5,903 bases of DNA from Bordetella parapertussis (lineage in GTDB: Bacteria; Pseudomonadota; Gammaproteobacteria; Burkholderiales; SG8-39), in the NCBI GenBank assembly GCA_945869935.1, contig CAMBSA010000138.1, positions 1 to 5,903 of the forward strand. The letters run 5' to 3'. Numbering within the stretch: position 1 is the stretch's first letter; each line of letters starts with the position of its first letter. Below are positions 1-5,485 of this stretch, one piece after another. The notes under the pieces were generated by a model. It saw only the letters and a program-made list of their open reading frames with translations. It made no database searches and was not told the origin of the DNA. Made by a program: the position numbers and the translations under genes.

Positions 1-541
1 GCTCCTCGAGCGCGCCCAATACGCGATCGATCGCGCCTTCACCCGCGCCCGGCCTGCCGAAATGATCGATCACCAGCGGCACGCGAGCCTTGCCGATGCG
101 GCGGAAAATCTCCGGCAGGCGATCGCCTTGGGCATGCAACTCGACATGCCAGCCAAGCGCGCCGATCTCCTCGAACAGCGACTGCCAGTCCGATGAGTCG
201 AGCGAAGGGATCGATGCACCACCCCACAGATTGAGACGAATCCCCCGCACGCCTGCCGCATCCCAGCGCTCGAGGGTGCCGCGATCCTCGCCGGGTTTCA
301 CCACGACCACACCGCGCAGTCGCTGCGGATGCGCGACAAGCGCTGCGAGCAGCACGCTGTTGTCGGTGCCGTAGAAACTCGGCTGCACCAGCACGCCGTG
401 CGTTACACCAACACTTTCCTGCAATGCGAACCATTCGGCCGTATCCGCCGCGTACGCGGGCGCGTACCTCGCGCCGGGCGCAAACGGCCCGTCCGGGGTA
501 AAAACATGCGCATGGGTGTCGATCGCGACCATGGGGCGCAT
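1..541 (-). CDS. LigI-like amidohydrolase (metal-dependent hydrolase, TIM barrel), C-terminus beyond window
   Basis: About 180 N-terminal residues are visible; the frame is open at base 1, so the rest (usual length 270-300) lies outside. An N-terminal I-D-T-H-A-H-V-F motif (HxH at residues 10 and 12) starts the barrel. It is followed by V-Q-P-S-F-Y-G-T-D-N near residue 53, G-V-R-G-I-R-L-N (R102, N104), W-H-V-E-L-H (H136) and V-I-D-H-F-G-R-P (H160). This order is typical of the amidohydrolase group containing 2-pyrone-4,6-dicarboxylate hydrolase (LigI), which hydrolyses lactones and related compounds in the cytoplasm. The start is uncertain: ATG at 541 (M-R-P-M-V-A-I-D) and ATG at 532 are in frame, with no clear Shine-Dalgarno for either; the frame stays open up to another ATG at 610. 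It is divergent from the Bug gene, so co-regulation is possible. The fold assignment is firm; the substrate is unknown and need not be a pyrone. Confidence 0.88.
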   Translation of the reverse strand, partial: MRPMVAIDTHAHVFTPDGPFAPGARYAPAYAADTAEWFALQESVGVTHGVLVQPSFYGTDNSVLLAALVAHPQRLRGVVVVKPGEDRGTLERWDAAGVRGIRLNLWGGASIPSLDSSDWQSLFEEIGALGWHVELHAQGDRLPEIFRRIGKARVPLVIDHFGRPGAGEGAIDRVLGALEE

Positions 542-643
542 TCCATTCGTGCCGGATTGCGGAACGCGCGATCCAATGCGTTTTCTTCTTTGACCCCTCC
601 CGCGACACATGGCAGCATGCGTTCACCCTTTCCGGATACGCTC
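542..643. promoter_or_regulatory. Divergent intergenic region, probable promoters in both directions
   Basis: This 102 bp gap separates the minus-strand amidohydrolase from the plus-strand Bug gene, so outward promoters must lie in or near it unless both genes are read from elsewhere. On the plus strand TTGACC at 590-595 matches five of six bases of a sigma-70 -35 element, but the best hexamer 17 bp downstream, CAGCAT at 613-618, is a poor -10. On the minus strand I see no convincing promoter. No clear dyad of the LysR or GntR kind stands out. The assignment rests on gene orientation more than on motifs. Confidence 0.35.
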
Positions 644-1624
644 ATGAACCTCTCCCGTCTCGCCTTGTCTGCCGCAACCGCCCTGTCCCTCGCCGGATGG
701 ATTCCGGGCGCCCTTGCCCAGACCTATCCGTCCAAGGCAATTCGCCTGATCGTTCCGTTTCCGCCGGGCGGCGGCGTGGACGTGATCGGCCGTGTGGTTG
801 CCGAGGCGCTGACGCAGAACATCGGACAGCCGGTGGTGGTGGACAATCGCGCAGGTGCCGGCGGCGGCATCGGCGGCGAGGCCGCCGCCAAGGCGCCGCC
901 CGACGGCTACACGCTGCTCATCGGCACCGCGAGCACCCACGGCGCGAACTCCGCGGTCAATCCGAAGCTCTCGTACGACCCGGTGCGCGACTTCACGCCG
1001 GTGATCCTGCTTGCGACCACGCCGTACTGCCTCGTGGTCACGCCCTCGCTCGCGGCAAATACGCCTGCGGAACTGATCGCGATGGCAAAAGCCCAGCCGG
1101 GCAAGCTCAACTTCGCCTCCTACGGCCGCGGCAGCCACAACCATCTCGCAACCGAGCTGCTTCGCGTGATGGCCGGCGTGGACGTGGTGCACGTGCCCTA
1201 CAAGGGCTCCTCGCCCGCGCTTGCCGACCTGATCGCAGGACAGGTGCAGTTCATGCTGGATACCTTCTCCACCTCGCTTGCGCAGGTGAAGGCGGGCAAG
1301 GTGCGCATGATCGGCATCACCGGCGCACGGCGCGCAAGCTTCGCCCCCGACGTACCGACGATCGCCGAGTCGGGCCTGCCCGGCTACGACGCTGTGACTT
1401 TCTTCGGCTTCTTCGGCCCCGCCGGCCTGCCGCGACCGGTGGTCGATACCCTGAACCGCGAGACAGGACGAGCACTCACCCGCCCCGACGTCCGCAACCG
1501 GCTCACCGCGCTCGGTGCCGAGGTCGTCGGCGGCGCACCGGAACAACTCGGCGATACGGTCGCGACCGAAGTACGCAAATGGGCGCAACTGGTGAAGTCG
1601 CAGAACATGAGCTTCGATCAATGA
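644..1624 (+). CDS. Bug/TctC-family tripartite tricarboxylate transporter substrate-binding protein
   Basis: This 326-residue protein has the normal length of the Bug family of periplasmic solute receptors, which bind small organic acids, amides or other carboxylated ligands. A signal peptide is clear: M-N-L-S-R-L, a hydrophobic stretch to about residue 20, and a likely A-L-A|Q cleavage after residue 25. The mature protein opens with Y-P-S-K-A-I-R-L-I-V-P-F-P-P-G-G-G, the family's ligand-loop signature, followed by D-N-R-A-G-A-G-G-G near residue 67 and P-D-G-Y-T-L-L near residue 86. Later family blocks are V-H-V-P-Y-K-G-S-S-P-A-L-A-D-L and P-D-V-P-T-I-A-E-S-G. The ATG at 644 is chosen because the signal peptide starts there; in-frame codons at 329 and 617 would add sequence that does not look like a signal peptide. 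The stop overlaps the next gene as ATGA. No TctA or TctB membrane subunit is in the window, so it may be an orphan receptor or serve a transporter elsewhere. The ligand is unknown. Confidence 0.95.
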   Translation: MNLSRLALSAATALSLAGWIPGALAQTYPSKAIRLIVPFPPGGGVDVIGRVVAEALTQNIGQPVVVDNRAGAGGGIGGEAAAKAPPDGYTLLIGTASTHGANSAVNPKLSYDPVRDFTPVILLATTPYCLVVTPSLAANTPAELIAMAKAQPGKLNFASYGRGSHNHLATELLRVMAGVDVVHVPYKGSSPALADLIAGQVQFMLDTFSTSLAQVKAGKVRMIGITGARRASFAPDVPTIAESGLPGYDAVTFFGFFGPAGLPRPVVDTLNRETGRALTRPDVRNRLTALGAEVVGGAPEQLGDTVATEVRKWAQLVKSQNMSFDQ

Positions 1625-2523
1625 CGAAGTCGGCAGCGAACATGAGCACGGGCATCCGCGCAGATCCGATCACCGTGATCCCGAGCGGCGCCGCGGTGGG
1701 CGCGGAGATTCGCGGGGTCGACCTGTCCCGCCCGGTCGGACCCGACACGTTCGCGCAGATCGAGGCCGCACTTCACGAGCATGGCGCGGTCTGGTTTCGT
1801 GATCAGAAGATCGACGACTCGCAGCAGAAGGCCTTCAGCCTGCTGTGGGGCGATGAACTCGACATCCACCCGCTGCGCAAGTTCGCCAAGCCCGGCCATC
1901 CGGAAGTCTTCGTCCTGTCGAACATTCTGGATGCCTCGGGCAATCCGGTCGGCGCGGTGGATGCGGCGCAATACTGGCACTCCGACCTGTCGTACTCGAC
2001 GCACCCGAGCCGGGTGTCGATACTGCAGTCGATCGAGATCCCGATGCAGGACGGACAACCGCTCGGCGAGACCGAGTTCGCGAGCACTGCGGCCGCCTGG
2101 GACGCGCTATCCGCCGACATGCAGCACAGGCTCGTCGGCCTCAAGGCCGCGCATCTGGCGCAAAAGCCCAAAAGCGGCGGTCACTTCGTGAAACCGCTGG
2201 ACTCCGACACCCAGTCGCGGCTGCAGGAAGTGGTGCATCCGCTGGTGCGCACGCATCCCTTCACCGGACGCAAGTGCCTGTATGTAAACCACGGATTCAC
2301 CACGCACATCGTCGGGCTGCCGCCTGCGGAAAGCGACCGCCTTCTGCAGGAGCTTTTCGACTTCATCGTCCGGCCGCGATTCATGTTCGTGCACCGCTGG
2401 GCCGTGGGCGACGTCCTCGTCTGGGACAACTGCTCCACCATCCACCAGGGCGTGGGCAACTACAAGCTGCCACAACGGCGCCTGATGGTTCGCACCATCG
2501 TGAAGGGTAGCGTTCCGTTCTGA
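1621..2523 (+). CDS. TauD/TfdA-family Fe(II)/2-oxoglutarate-dependent dioxygenase
   Basis: This 300-residue protein is slightly longer than TauD and TfdA (about 283-287). Enzymes of this family couple oxidative decarboxylation of 2-oxoglutarate to hydroxylation of a substrate, often next to a heteroatom so that the product breaks apart. The iron-binding facial triad is intact: H120 and D122 in Y-W-H-S-D-L-S-Y, and the distal H275 in D-N-C-S-T-I-H-Q-G. Downstream, R-R-L-M-V-R-T supplies R287, aligned with the 2-oxoglutarate-binding arginine of TauD, and R291, aligned with the TauD arginine that holds the substrate's acidic group. The N-terminal G-A-E-I-R-G-V-D-L-S and A-V-W-F-R-D-Q blocks and G-E-T-E-F-A are also family hallmarks. 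Translation starts at the ATG overlapping the Bug stop, suggesting coupling; M8 at 1642 is a possible alternative. No strong Shine-Dalgarno is seen for either. The substrate is unknown; R291 makes a carboxylate, sulfonate or similar anion plausible. Confidence 0.93.
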   Translation: MTKSAANMSTGIRADPITVIPSGAAVGAEIRGVDLSRPVGPDTFAQIEAALHEHGAVWFRDQKIDDSQQKAFSLLWGDELDIHPLRKFAKPGHPEVFVLSNILDASGNPVGAVDAAQYWHSDLSYSTHPSRVSILQSIEIPMQDGQPLGETEFASTAAAWDALSADMQHRLVGLKAAHLAQKPKSGGHFVKPLDSDTQSRLQEVVHPLVRTHPFTGRKCLYVNHGFTTHIVGLPPAESDRLLQELFDFIVRPRFMFVHRWAVGDVLVWDNCSTIHQGVGNYKLPQRRLMVRTIVKGSVPF

Positions 2524-2541
2524 GCGCCCGCCTCCGGGCGC
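2524..2541 (+). terminator. GC-rich hairpin directly after the dioxygenase stop (weak terminator or processing site)
   Basis: GCGCCCG (2524-2530) pairs with CGGGCGC (2535-2541) around a four-base loop CCTC, giving a seven-pair all-GC stem beginning one base after the TGA. A run of C, not T, follows, so it is not a classical intrinsic terminator. It could stabilise the upstream message or cause partial termination. Confidence 0.35.
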
Positions 2542-2579
2542 ACAGCCCCCCCGCCGGGAGTATTCTCCCCGGGCGCCAA

Positions 2580-2608
2580 TTGCGACCGCCTCCCCGGAGG
2601 CATACACT
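2580..2608 (+). promoter_or_regulatory. Candidate sigma-70 promoter with a dyad in the spacer
   Basis: TTGCGA (2580-2585) and TACACT (2603-2608) each match four of six consensus bases and are separated by exactly 17 bp. The spacer contains the interrupted palindrome GCCTCC-CC-GGAGGC, a position where a repressor or a MerR-type activator could act. If real, transcription would begin near 2615 and give the HDO-family gene a leader of about 100 bases. The hexamers are weak, so this is a suggestion only. Confidence 0.27.
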
Positions 2609-2704
2609 TCCGTCCCCCGCCTGACCGGAGGACCCAAGAGTCCGTGCCGCAGGCGAACCCACGGCGCGCTCGACACACGGTCGCGCCGGACATCCGCTGA
2701 CAAG

Positions 2705-2713
2705 AAAGGGAAG
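2705..2713 (+). promoter_or_regulatory. Ribosome binding site supporting the TTG start at 2717
   Basis: AAAGGGAAG lies immediately upstream of TTG at 2717, with the AGGGA core about five bases from the start codon. It is the best purine tract in the spacer. The next in-frame ATG, at 2804, would remove the first 29 residues, so the TTG is preferred. Confidence 0.6.
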
Positions 2714-2716
2714 AAC

Positions 2717-3445
2717 TTGGCCACCAAAGAAAAAAACGTCCTTGCACGCCTGGACGCCGTCGTCGATGACTTCTGCCTGCGCACCCGCTTTTTCAAGGAG
2801 CCGATGAACCGCGGCCGCGCGAAGATGTTCGTGATGCAGCATCGCCTGAACACGCGTCAGCGCAACTCGGTGCTCAAGCTGAAAGTAGCCACCAACTGCA
2901 CCGACTGGGACACGAAGATCGGCATCATCAAGTCCTGCAGCCAGGAAGTGATCGCCGACCACGAGCACGGCGGCGGCAAGGCGCACTGGGAAATCCTCGA
3001 GGGCCTCGGCCTGCACATCGGCATGAAGCGTGCCGAGATCCGTGCGGCGCAGCCCCTGCCGACCACGCAAATCGCCTGGGCCGCCTGGGAGGGTCTGATG
3101 GCCAACAGCCACTGGCTCGAAGGCATCGTCGCCAACACCTGCGCCGAGCGCGCCAACGTGCCCGGCTACGGCCGCGGCATCATGAAGCGCCACGGCTGGT
3201 TCGGCCTCGAGCGCAGCCGCTGGCGCAAGCTCTTCAAGCTGAGCGACGCACAGCTCGACTTTTTCGAACTCCACGAGGAGGCCGACGTTGAACACTCCAA
3301 CGCGGGCTGGGCTGCCGTGGAACGGTTCGCCAGGAAGTTCGGCATGGAAGACAACGTGATTGCCGCCTGCGAGAAAAACCTGCACGTCTGGGAGCTCTAC
3401 CTCAACGGTATCGGCGATGCGGGCGACAAGCTCGGCCGCCGCTGA
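2717..3445 (+). CDS. Heme-oxygenase-like diiron oxidase (HDO) superfamily protein, iron-containing redox enzyme (PqqC/CADD-like)
   Basis: This 242-residue, tryptophan-rich, all-helical-looking protein carries the metal ligand pattern of the HDO superfamily (CADD, UndA, BesC, the central domain of SznF). E77 and H84 form E-x6-H in Q-E-V-I-A-D-H-E-H, and H186, D190 and H193 form H-x3-D-x2-H in L-H-E-E-A-D-V-E-H-S. E144 (C-A-E-R-A-N) is the likely middle carboxylate, with E135 as the alternative. The last motif matches the spacing of CADD H174/D178/H181, so iron-dependent oxygen chemistry is likely; PqqC itself is cofactorless. The tyrosines CADD uses are absent: the equivalents are A143 and F182, only Y151 and Y228 exist in the whole protein, and none lies near the N-terminus. 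A self-sacrificing para-aminobenzoate synthase role is therefore unlikely. The TTG start follows a good ribosome binding site. The dehydrogenase gene begins 10 bp downstream. The reaction and substrate are unknown; a catabolic oxygenase or oxidase is inferred from neighbours. Confidence 0.82.
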   Translation: MATKEKNVLARLDAVVDDFCLRTRFFKEPMNRGRAKMFVMQHRLNTRQRNSVLKLKVATNCTDWDTKIGIIKSCSQEVIADHEHGGGKAHWEILEGLGLHIGMKRAEIRAAQPLPTTQIAWAAWEGLMANSHWLEGIVANTCAERANVPGYGRGIMKRHGWFGLERSRWRKLFKLSDAQLDFFELHEEADVEHSNAGWAAVERFARKFGMEDNVIAACEKNLHVWELYLNGIGDAGDKLGRR

Positions 3446-3455
3446 GAATCCGGCC

Positions 3456-4328
3456 ATGACCCCGAAGCTGCCGCAAAGCGATGCGCGGGCGACCCCTGTC
3501 GTCGGTGTCATCGGTCTGGGCGAAATGGGTGGCCCGATGGCAAGACACATGCTTGCCGGCGGGTTTCGCGTCATCGGATACGACCTGCGTCCCGAGGCGC
3601 TTGCCGCGCTCGAGGCGCTTGGCGGCAAGCCCGCCGCGTCGGTGCCGGCGCTCGCACGGGACTGCGATATCGTCATCGTCATCATCATCGATGACGATCA
3701 GGTGAGATCGGCATGCACCGGCGCGGATGGCATCTTCGCGAACGCGCGTCCCGGCACCGTAACGGCGGTGATGAGCTCGGTATCGCCCGACCTGTGCGTG
3801 GAACTCGACCGTTTGGCGACCGCCGCCGGGATGCATTTCATCGACGCTCCTATCGTTCGCGGGGCCGCCGCCGCCGCCGCAGGCAAGCTGCTCATGCTGC
3901 TCGGGGGCAGCAAAGAGGTGGTGGAGCGCTGCCTGCCCGCGTTCGGCTGCTTTGCGAGCGACCATGCCCACCTCGGCGGTCCGGGCGCCGGGCAGGTCGG
4001 GAAGATGGTAAACAACATGATCCTCTGGGCGGCGGTTGTCGCCAATCACGAGGGGTTCCGCTTCGCGCGCTCGATGGACATCGATGTCGACCTGCTGCGC
4101 GAGACGCTGAAGGCCTCCGCCGCGGACAGCTGGGTGCTGCGCACCTGGGACGTGATCACGCAGCAGAAGCACTGGTGGGACCAGAAAGACCTTGCGAGCA
4201 TGCTCGAGACCGCGGCAAGGCACGATGCCGACCTGCCCCTGACCGGAACCCTGAAGGAGCTGATGAAGCCGCTGCGGCCCGAGGTCGCGCAAACCCTGTT
4301 CAGGAAACCGGGAGGAGCAGCGCCTTGA
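3456..4328 (+). CDS. Beta-hydroxyacid dehydrogenase (3-hydroxyisobutyrate dehydrogenase/6-phosphogluconate dehydrogenase-like), NAD(P)-dependent
   Basis: At 290 residues this is a standard-length member of the beta-hydroxyacid dehydrogenase family, which interconverts beta-hydroxyacids and semialdehydes or ketones in the cytosol. The Rossmann motif G-V-I-G-L-G-E-M-G-G-P-M occupies residues 17-28. D43, at the end of the second strand (G-Y-D-L-R), suggests NAD rather than NADP, though R45 follows and the preference is unproven. The catalytic lysine is K183 in G-Q-V-G-K-M-V-N-N, with N187 at the expected K+4 position. The substrate loop reads D-A-P-I-V-R-G (130-136) instead of the common D-A-P-V-S-G-G, so R135 replaces a small residue and substrate choice may differ from 3-hydroxyisobutyrate. 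The ATG at 3456 follows a weak GAGAA and sits 10 bp after the HDO-family stop. The stop overlaps the next start as TTGA. The family is certain; the substrate is not. Confidence 0.93.
   Translation: MTPKLPQSDARATPVVGVIGLGEMGGPMARHMLAGGFRVIGYDLRPEALAALEALGGKPAASVPALARDCDIVIVIIIDDDQVRSACTGADGIFANARPGTVTAVMSSVSPDLCVELDRLATAAGMHFIDAPIVRGAAAAAAGKLLMLLGGSKEVVERCLPAFGCFASDHAHLGGPGAGQVGKMVNNMILWAAVVANHEGFRFARSMDIDVDLLRETLKASAADSWVLRTWDVITQQKHWWDQKDLASMLETAARHDADLPLTGTLKELMKPLRPEVAQTLFRKPGGAAP
4311..4317 (+). promoter_or_regulatory. Strong Shine-Dalgarno that sets a TTG start at 4325
   Basis: GGAGGAG inside the end of the dehydrogenase gene lies seven bases before TTG at 4325. It is the strongest ribosome binding site in the window and decides the monooxygenase start against the ATG at 4394, which has no comparable purine tract. 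Confidence 0.8.
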
Positions 4329-5485
4329 ACGCCAAAGACGGGACACCGGCAGACAGCCGGCTGCAACTCAACCCGCTGTACCGGACGCACCGGATGAAGC
4401 TCGGTGTCATGGCCTTCAACTGCAGTCACGGCTCCACCATCACCACCGCCGAAGGCGCGTGGGAACTCAACTGGCGCGACACCCGCGAGATCGCCACGAT
4501 GGCCGATCGTGCGGGACTGGACGTCCTGCTCCCCGTGGGCCGCTGGCGGGGATACGGCGGCACGACCAATTTCAACGGCAGCACCTACGAGACCTTCACC
4601 TGGGCATCCGCGCTCGCCGCCGCCACCGAACAGATCGGCCTGTTCGCCACGGTGCACGTACCGCTGTTCCACCCGGTCATGGCCGCAAAGATGGCCGCAA
4701 CCGTCGACCACGTCAGCAACGGCCGCTTCTGCCTGAATGTGGTGTGCGGCTGGTTCAAGGACGAATTCGAGATGTTTGGCGCGCAGTGGCGGGGCCATGA
4801 TGCGCGCTACGAGTACGCCGAGGAGTGGGTCGCGCTGCTGCGACGATTATGGTCGGAGAAGGCGGAGTTCGACTTCGACGGCCGATTCTTCCAGTCGAAG
4901 CGGGCGTGGAGCGAGCCCAAGCCGATCCAGACACCGTTTCCCCCGATCATGAACGCAGGGGGCTCGGAGGCGGGGCAGCGATTCGCGGCAACCGTGGCGG
5001 ACATGAATTTCGTCATCCTGCGCAACCAGGACTTCGAGGGCGGCAAGGCACAGATCGACAAGCTGAAGAACATGGCGCGGGCGGCAGGCCGCGAAGTCCA
5101 GGTCTGGATCCATGTCTATGTCGTCTGCCGCGACACCGAGGCGGAGGCAAAGCGCTATCTCGACTATTACGTCCGCGAGAAGGGTGACTACGAGGCGGTG
5201 AACAACCTGCTGGGCATTTTCGGCGTCCAGTCGGAGACACTCAGCCCGGATGCGCTCGACAGCTTCCGCTTTCATTTCATCGCAGGCCACGGCGGTTACC
5301 CCCTGGTCGGGACCCCGGCACAGATCGTCGACGGGCTGGACACCCTCTCGCGAATGGGTGTGGATGGCTGCCTGATCTCCTGGGTCGACTACAAGACCGA
5401 GCTGAAGCAATGGATCGACGAGGTGATGCCACTCATTGAACAGGCAGGGCTGCGCGAAAAATTCACCGGGCTTCCCGGCCGATGA
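4325..5485 (+). CDS. LLM-class (luciferase-like) flavin-dependent monooxygenase, RutA-like
   Basis: This 386-residue protein belongs to the bacterial luciferase-like group C monooxygenases, which use FMNH2 supplied by a separate reductase. Recognisable blocks are N-P-L-Y with M-K-L-G-V (16-28), G-R-W-R-G-Y-G-G (72-79), S-T-Y-E-T-F-T-W-A (86-94), A-A-K-M-A-A-T-V-D (120-128), S-N-G-R-F-C-L-N-V-V-C-G-W (131-143), P-P-I-M-N-A-G-G-S and, near the C-terminus, G-T-P-A-Q-I. The closest characterised relative I can align is the uracil-cleaving RutA. Residues reported as its oxygen pocket (L65, T105, N134, from memory) fall on L69, T109 and N138 with identical spacing, so flavin-N5-peroxide chemistry is possible. 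The TTG start is chosen for its Shine-Dalgarno and because the family's N-P-L-Y segment lies upstream of the first ATG (4394). It overlaps both neighbours by four bases. No flavin reductase is present, and the N-terminal and central blocks differ enough from RutA that uracil need not be the substrate. Confidence 0.93.
   Translation: MNAKDGTPADSRLQLNPLYRTHRMKLGVMAFNCSHGSTITTAEGAWELNWRDTREIATMADRAGLDVLLPVGRWRGYGGTTNFNGSTYETFTWASALAAATEQIGLFATVHVPLFHPVMAAKMAATVDHVSNGRFCLNVVCGWFKDEFEMFGAQWRGHDARYEYAEEWVALLRRLWSEKAEFDFDGRFFQSKRAWSEPKPIQTPFPPIMNAGGSEAGQRFAATVADMNFVILRNQDFEGGKAQIDKLKNMARAAGREVQVWIHVYVVCRDTEAEAKRYLDYYVREKGDYEAVNNLLGIFGVQSETLSPDALDSFRFHFIAGHGGYPLVGTPAQIVDGLDTLSRMGVDGCLISWVDYKTELKQWIDEVMPLIEQAGLREKFTGLPGR

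Larger units (their letters stand above)
2542..2716 (+). promoter_or_regulatory. Structured leader upstream of the HDO-family gene
   Basis: No gene is evident here. Further dyads follow the hairpin after the dioxygenase stop: GGGAG/CTCCC at 2556-2569 with loop TATT; GCCTCC/GGAGGC at 2588-2601 with a CC centre; and CGGCGCG/CGCGCCG at 2662-2688 with a 13-base loop. A near-repeat of 14 bases, CGCCTCCCCGGAGG (2587-2600) and CGCCTGACCGGAGG (2618-2631), matches at 12 of 14 positions and is spaced 31 bp apart. The spacing of features suggests a leader or operator region. I recognise no known riboswitch, and GC-rich DNA forms short dyads easily. Confidence 0.4.

Noticed and set aside
39..626. 195-residue minus-strand frame overlapping the amidohydrolase
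   Set aside because: It is in another frame; the frame starting at 541 has the HxH and V-I-D-H-F-G-R-P motifs and stays open to the window edge.
329..643. N-terminal extension of the Bug gene to an upstream in-frame start
   Set aside because: It would run over the antisense amidohydrolase and bury the signal peptide; ATG at 644 gives a normal secreted Bug protein.
697..1620. Fusion of a long upstream frame to the dioxygenase
   Set aside because: The upstream part is out of frame with the Bug gene and arginine-rich without domains; the dioxygenase is complete from the ATG at 1621.
623..1621. 332-residue minus-strand frame antisense to the Bug gene
   Set aside because: The composition is typical of a shadow frame (rich in R, G, A, H), and the plus strand encodes a complete Bug protein with signal peptide.
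2381..3688. 435-residue open frame on the minus strand across the HDO-family gene and its leader
   Set aside because: It runs antisense to well-supported genes, has no recognisable domain, and long stop-free antisense frames are expected in GC-rich coding DNA.
3666..3698. ATC/GTC simple repeat with an inverted repeat (ATCGTCATC and GATGACGAT)
   Set aside because: It encodes the hydrophobic third strand and following aspartates of the dehydrogenase Rossmann fold (I-V-I-V-I-I-I-D-D-D) and needs no separate role.
3402..4346. 314-residue minus-strand frame antisense to the dehydrogenase
   Set aside because: The plus strand has intact Rossmann and catalytic motifs; the antisense product shows an acidic D-run only because it reads the ATC/GTC repeat backwards.
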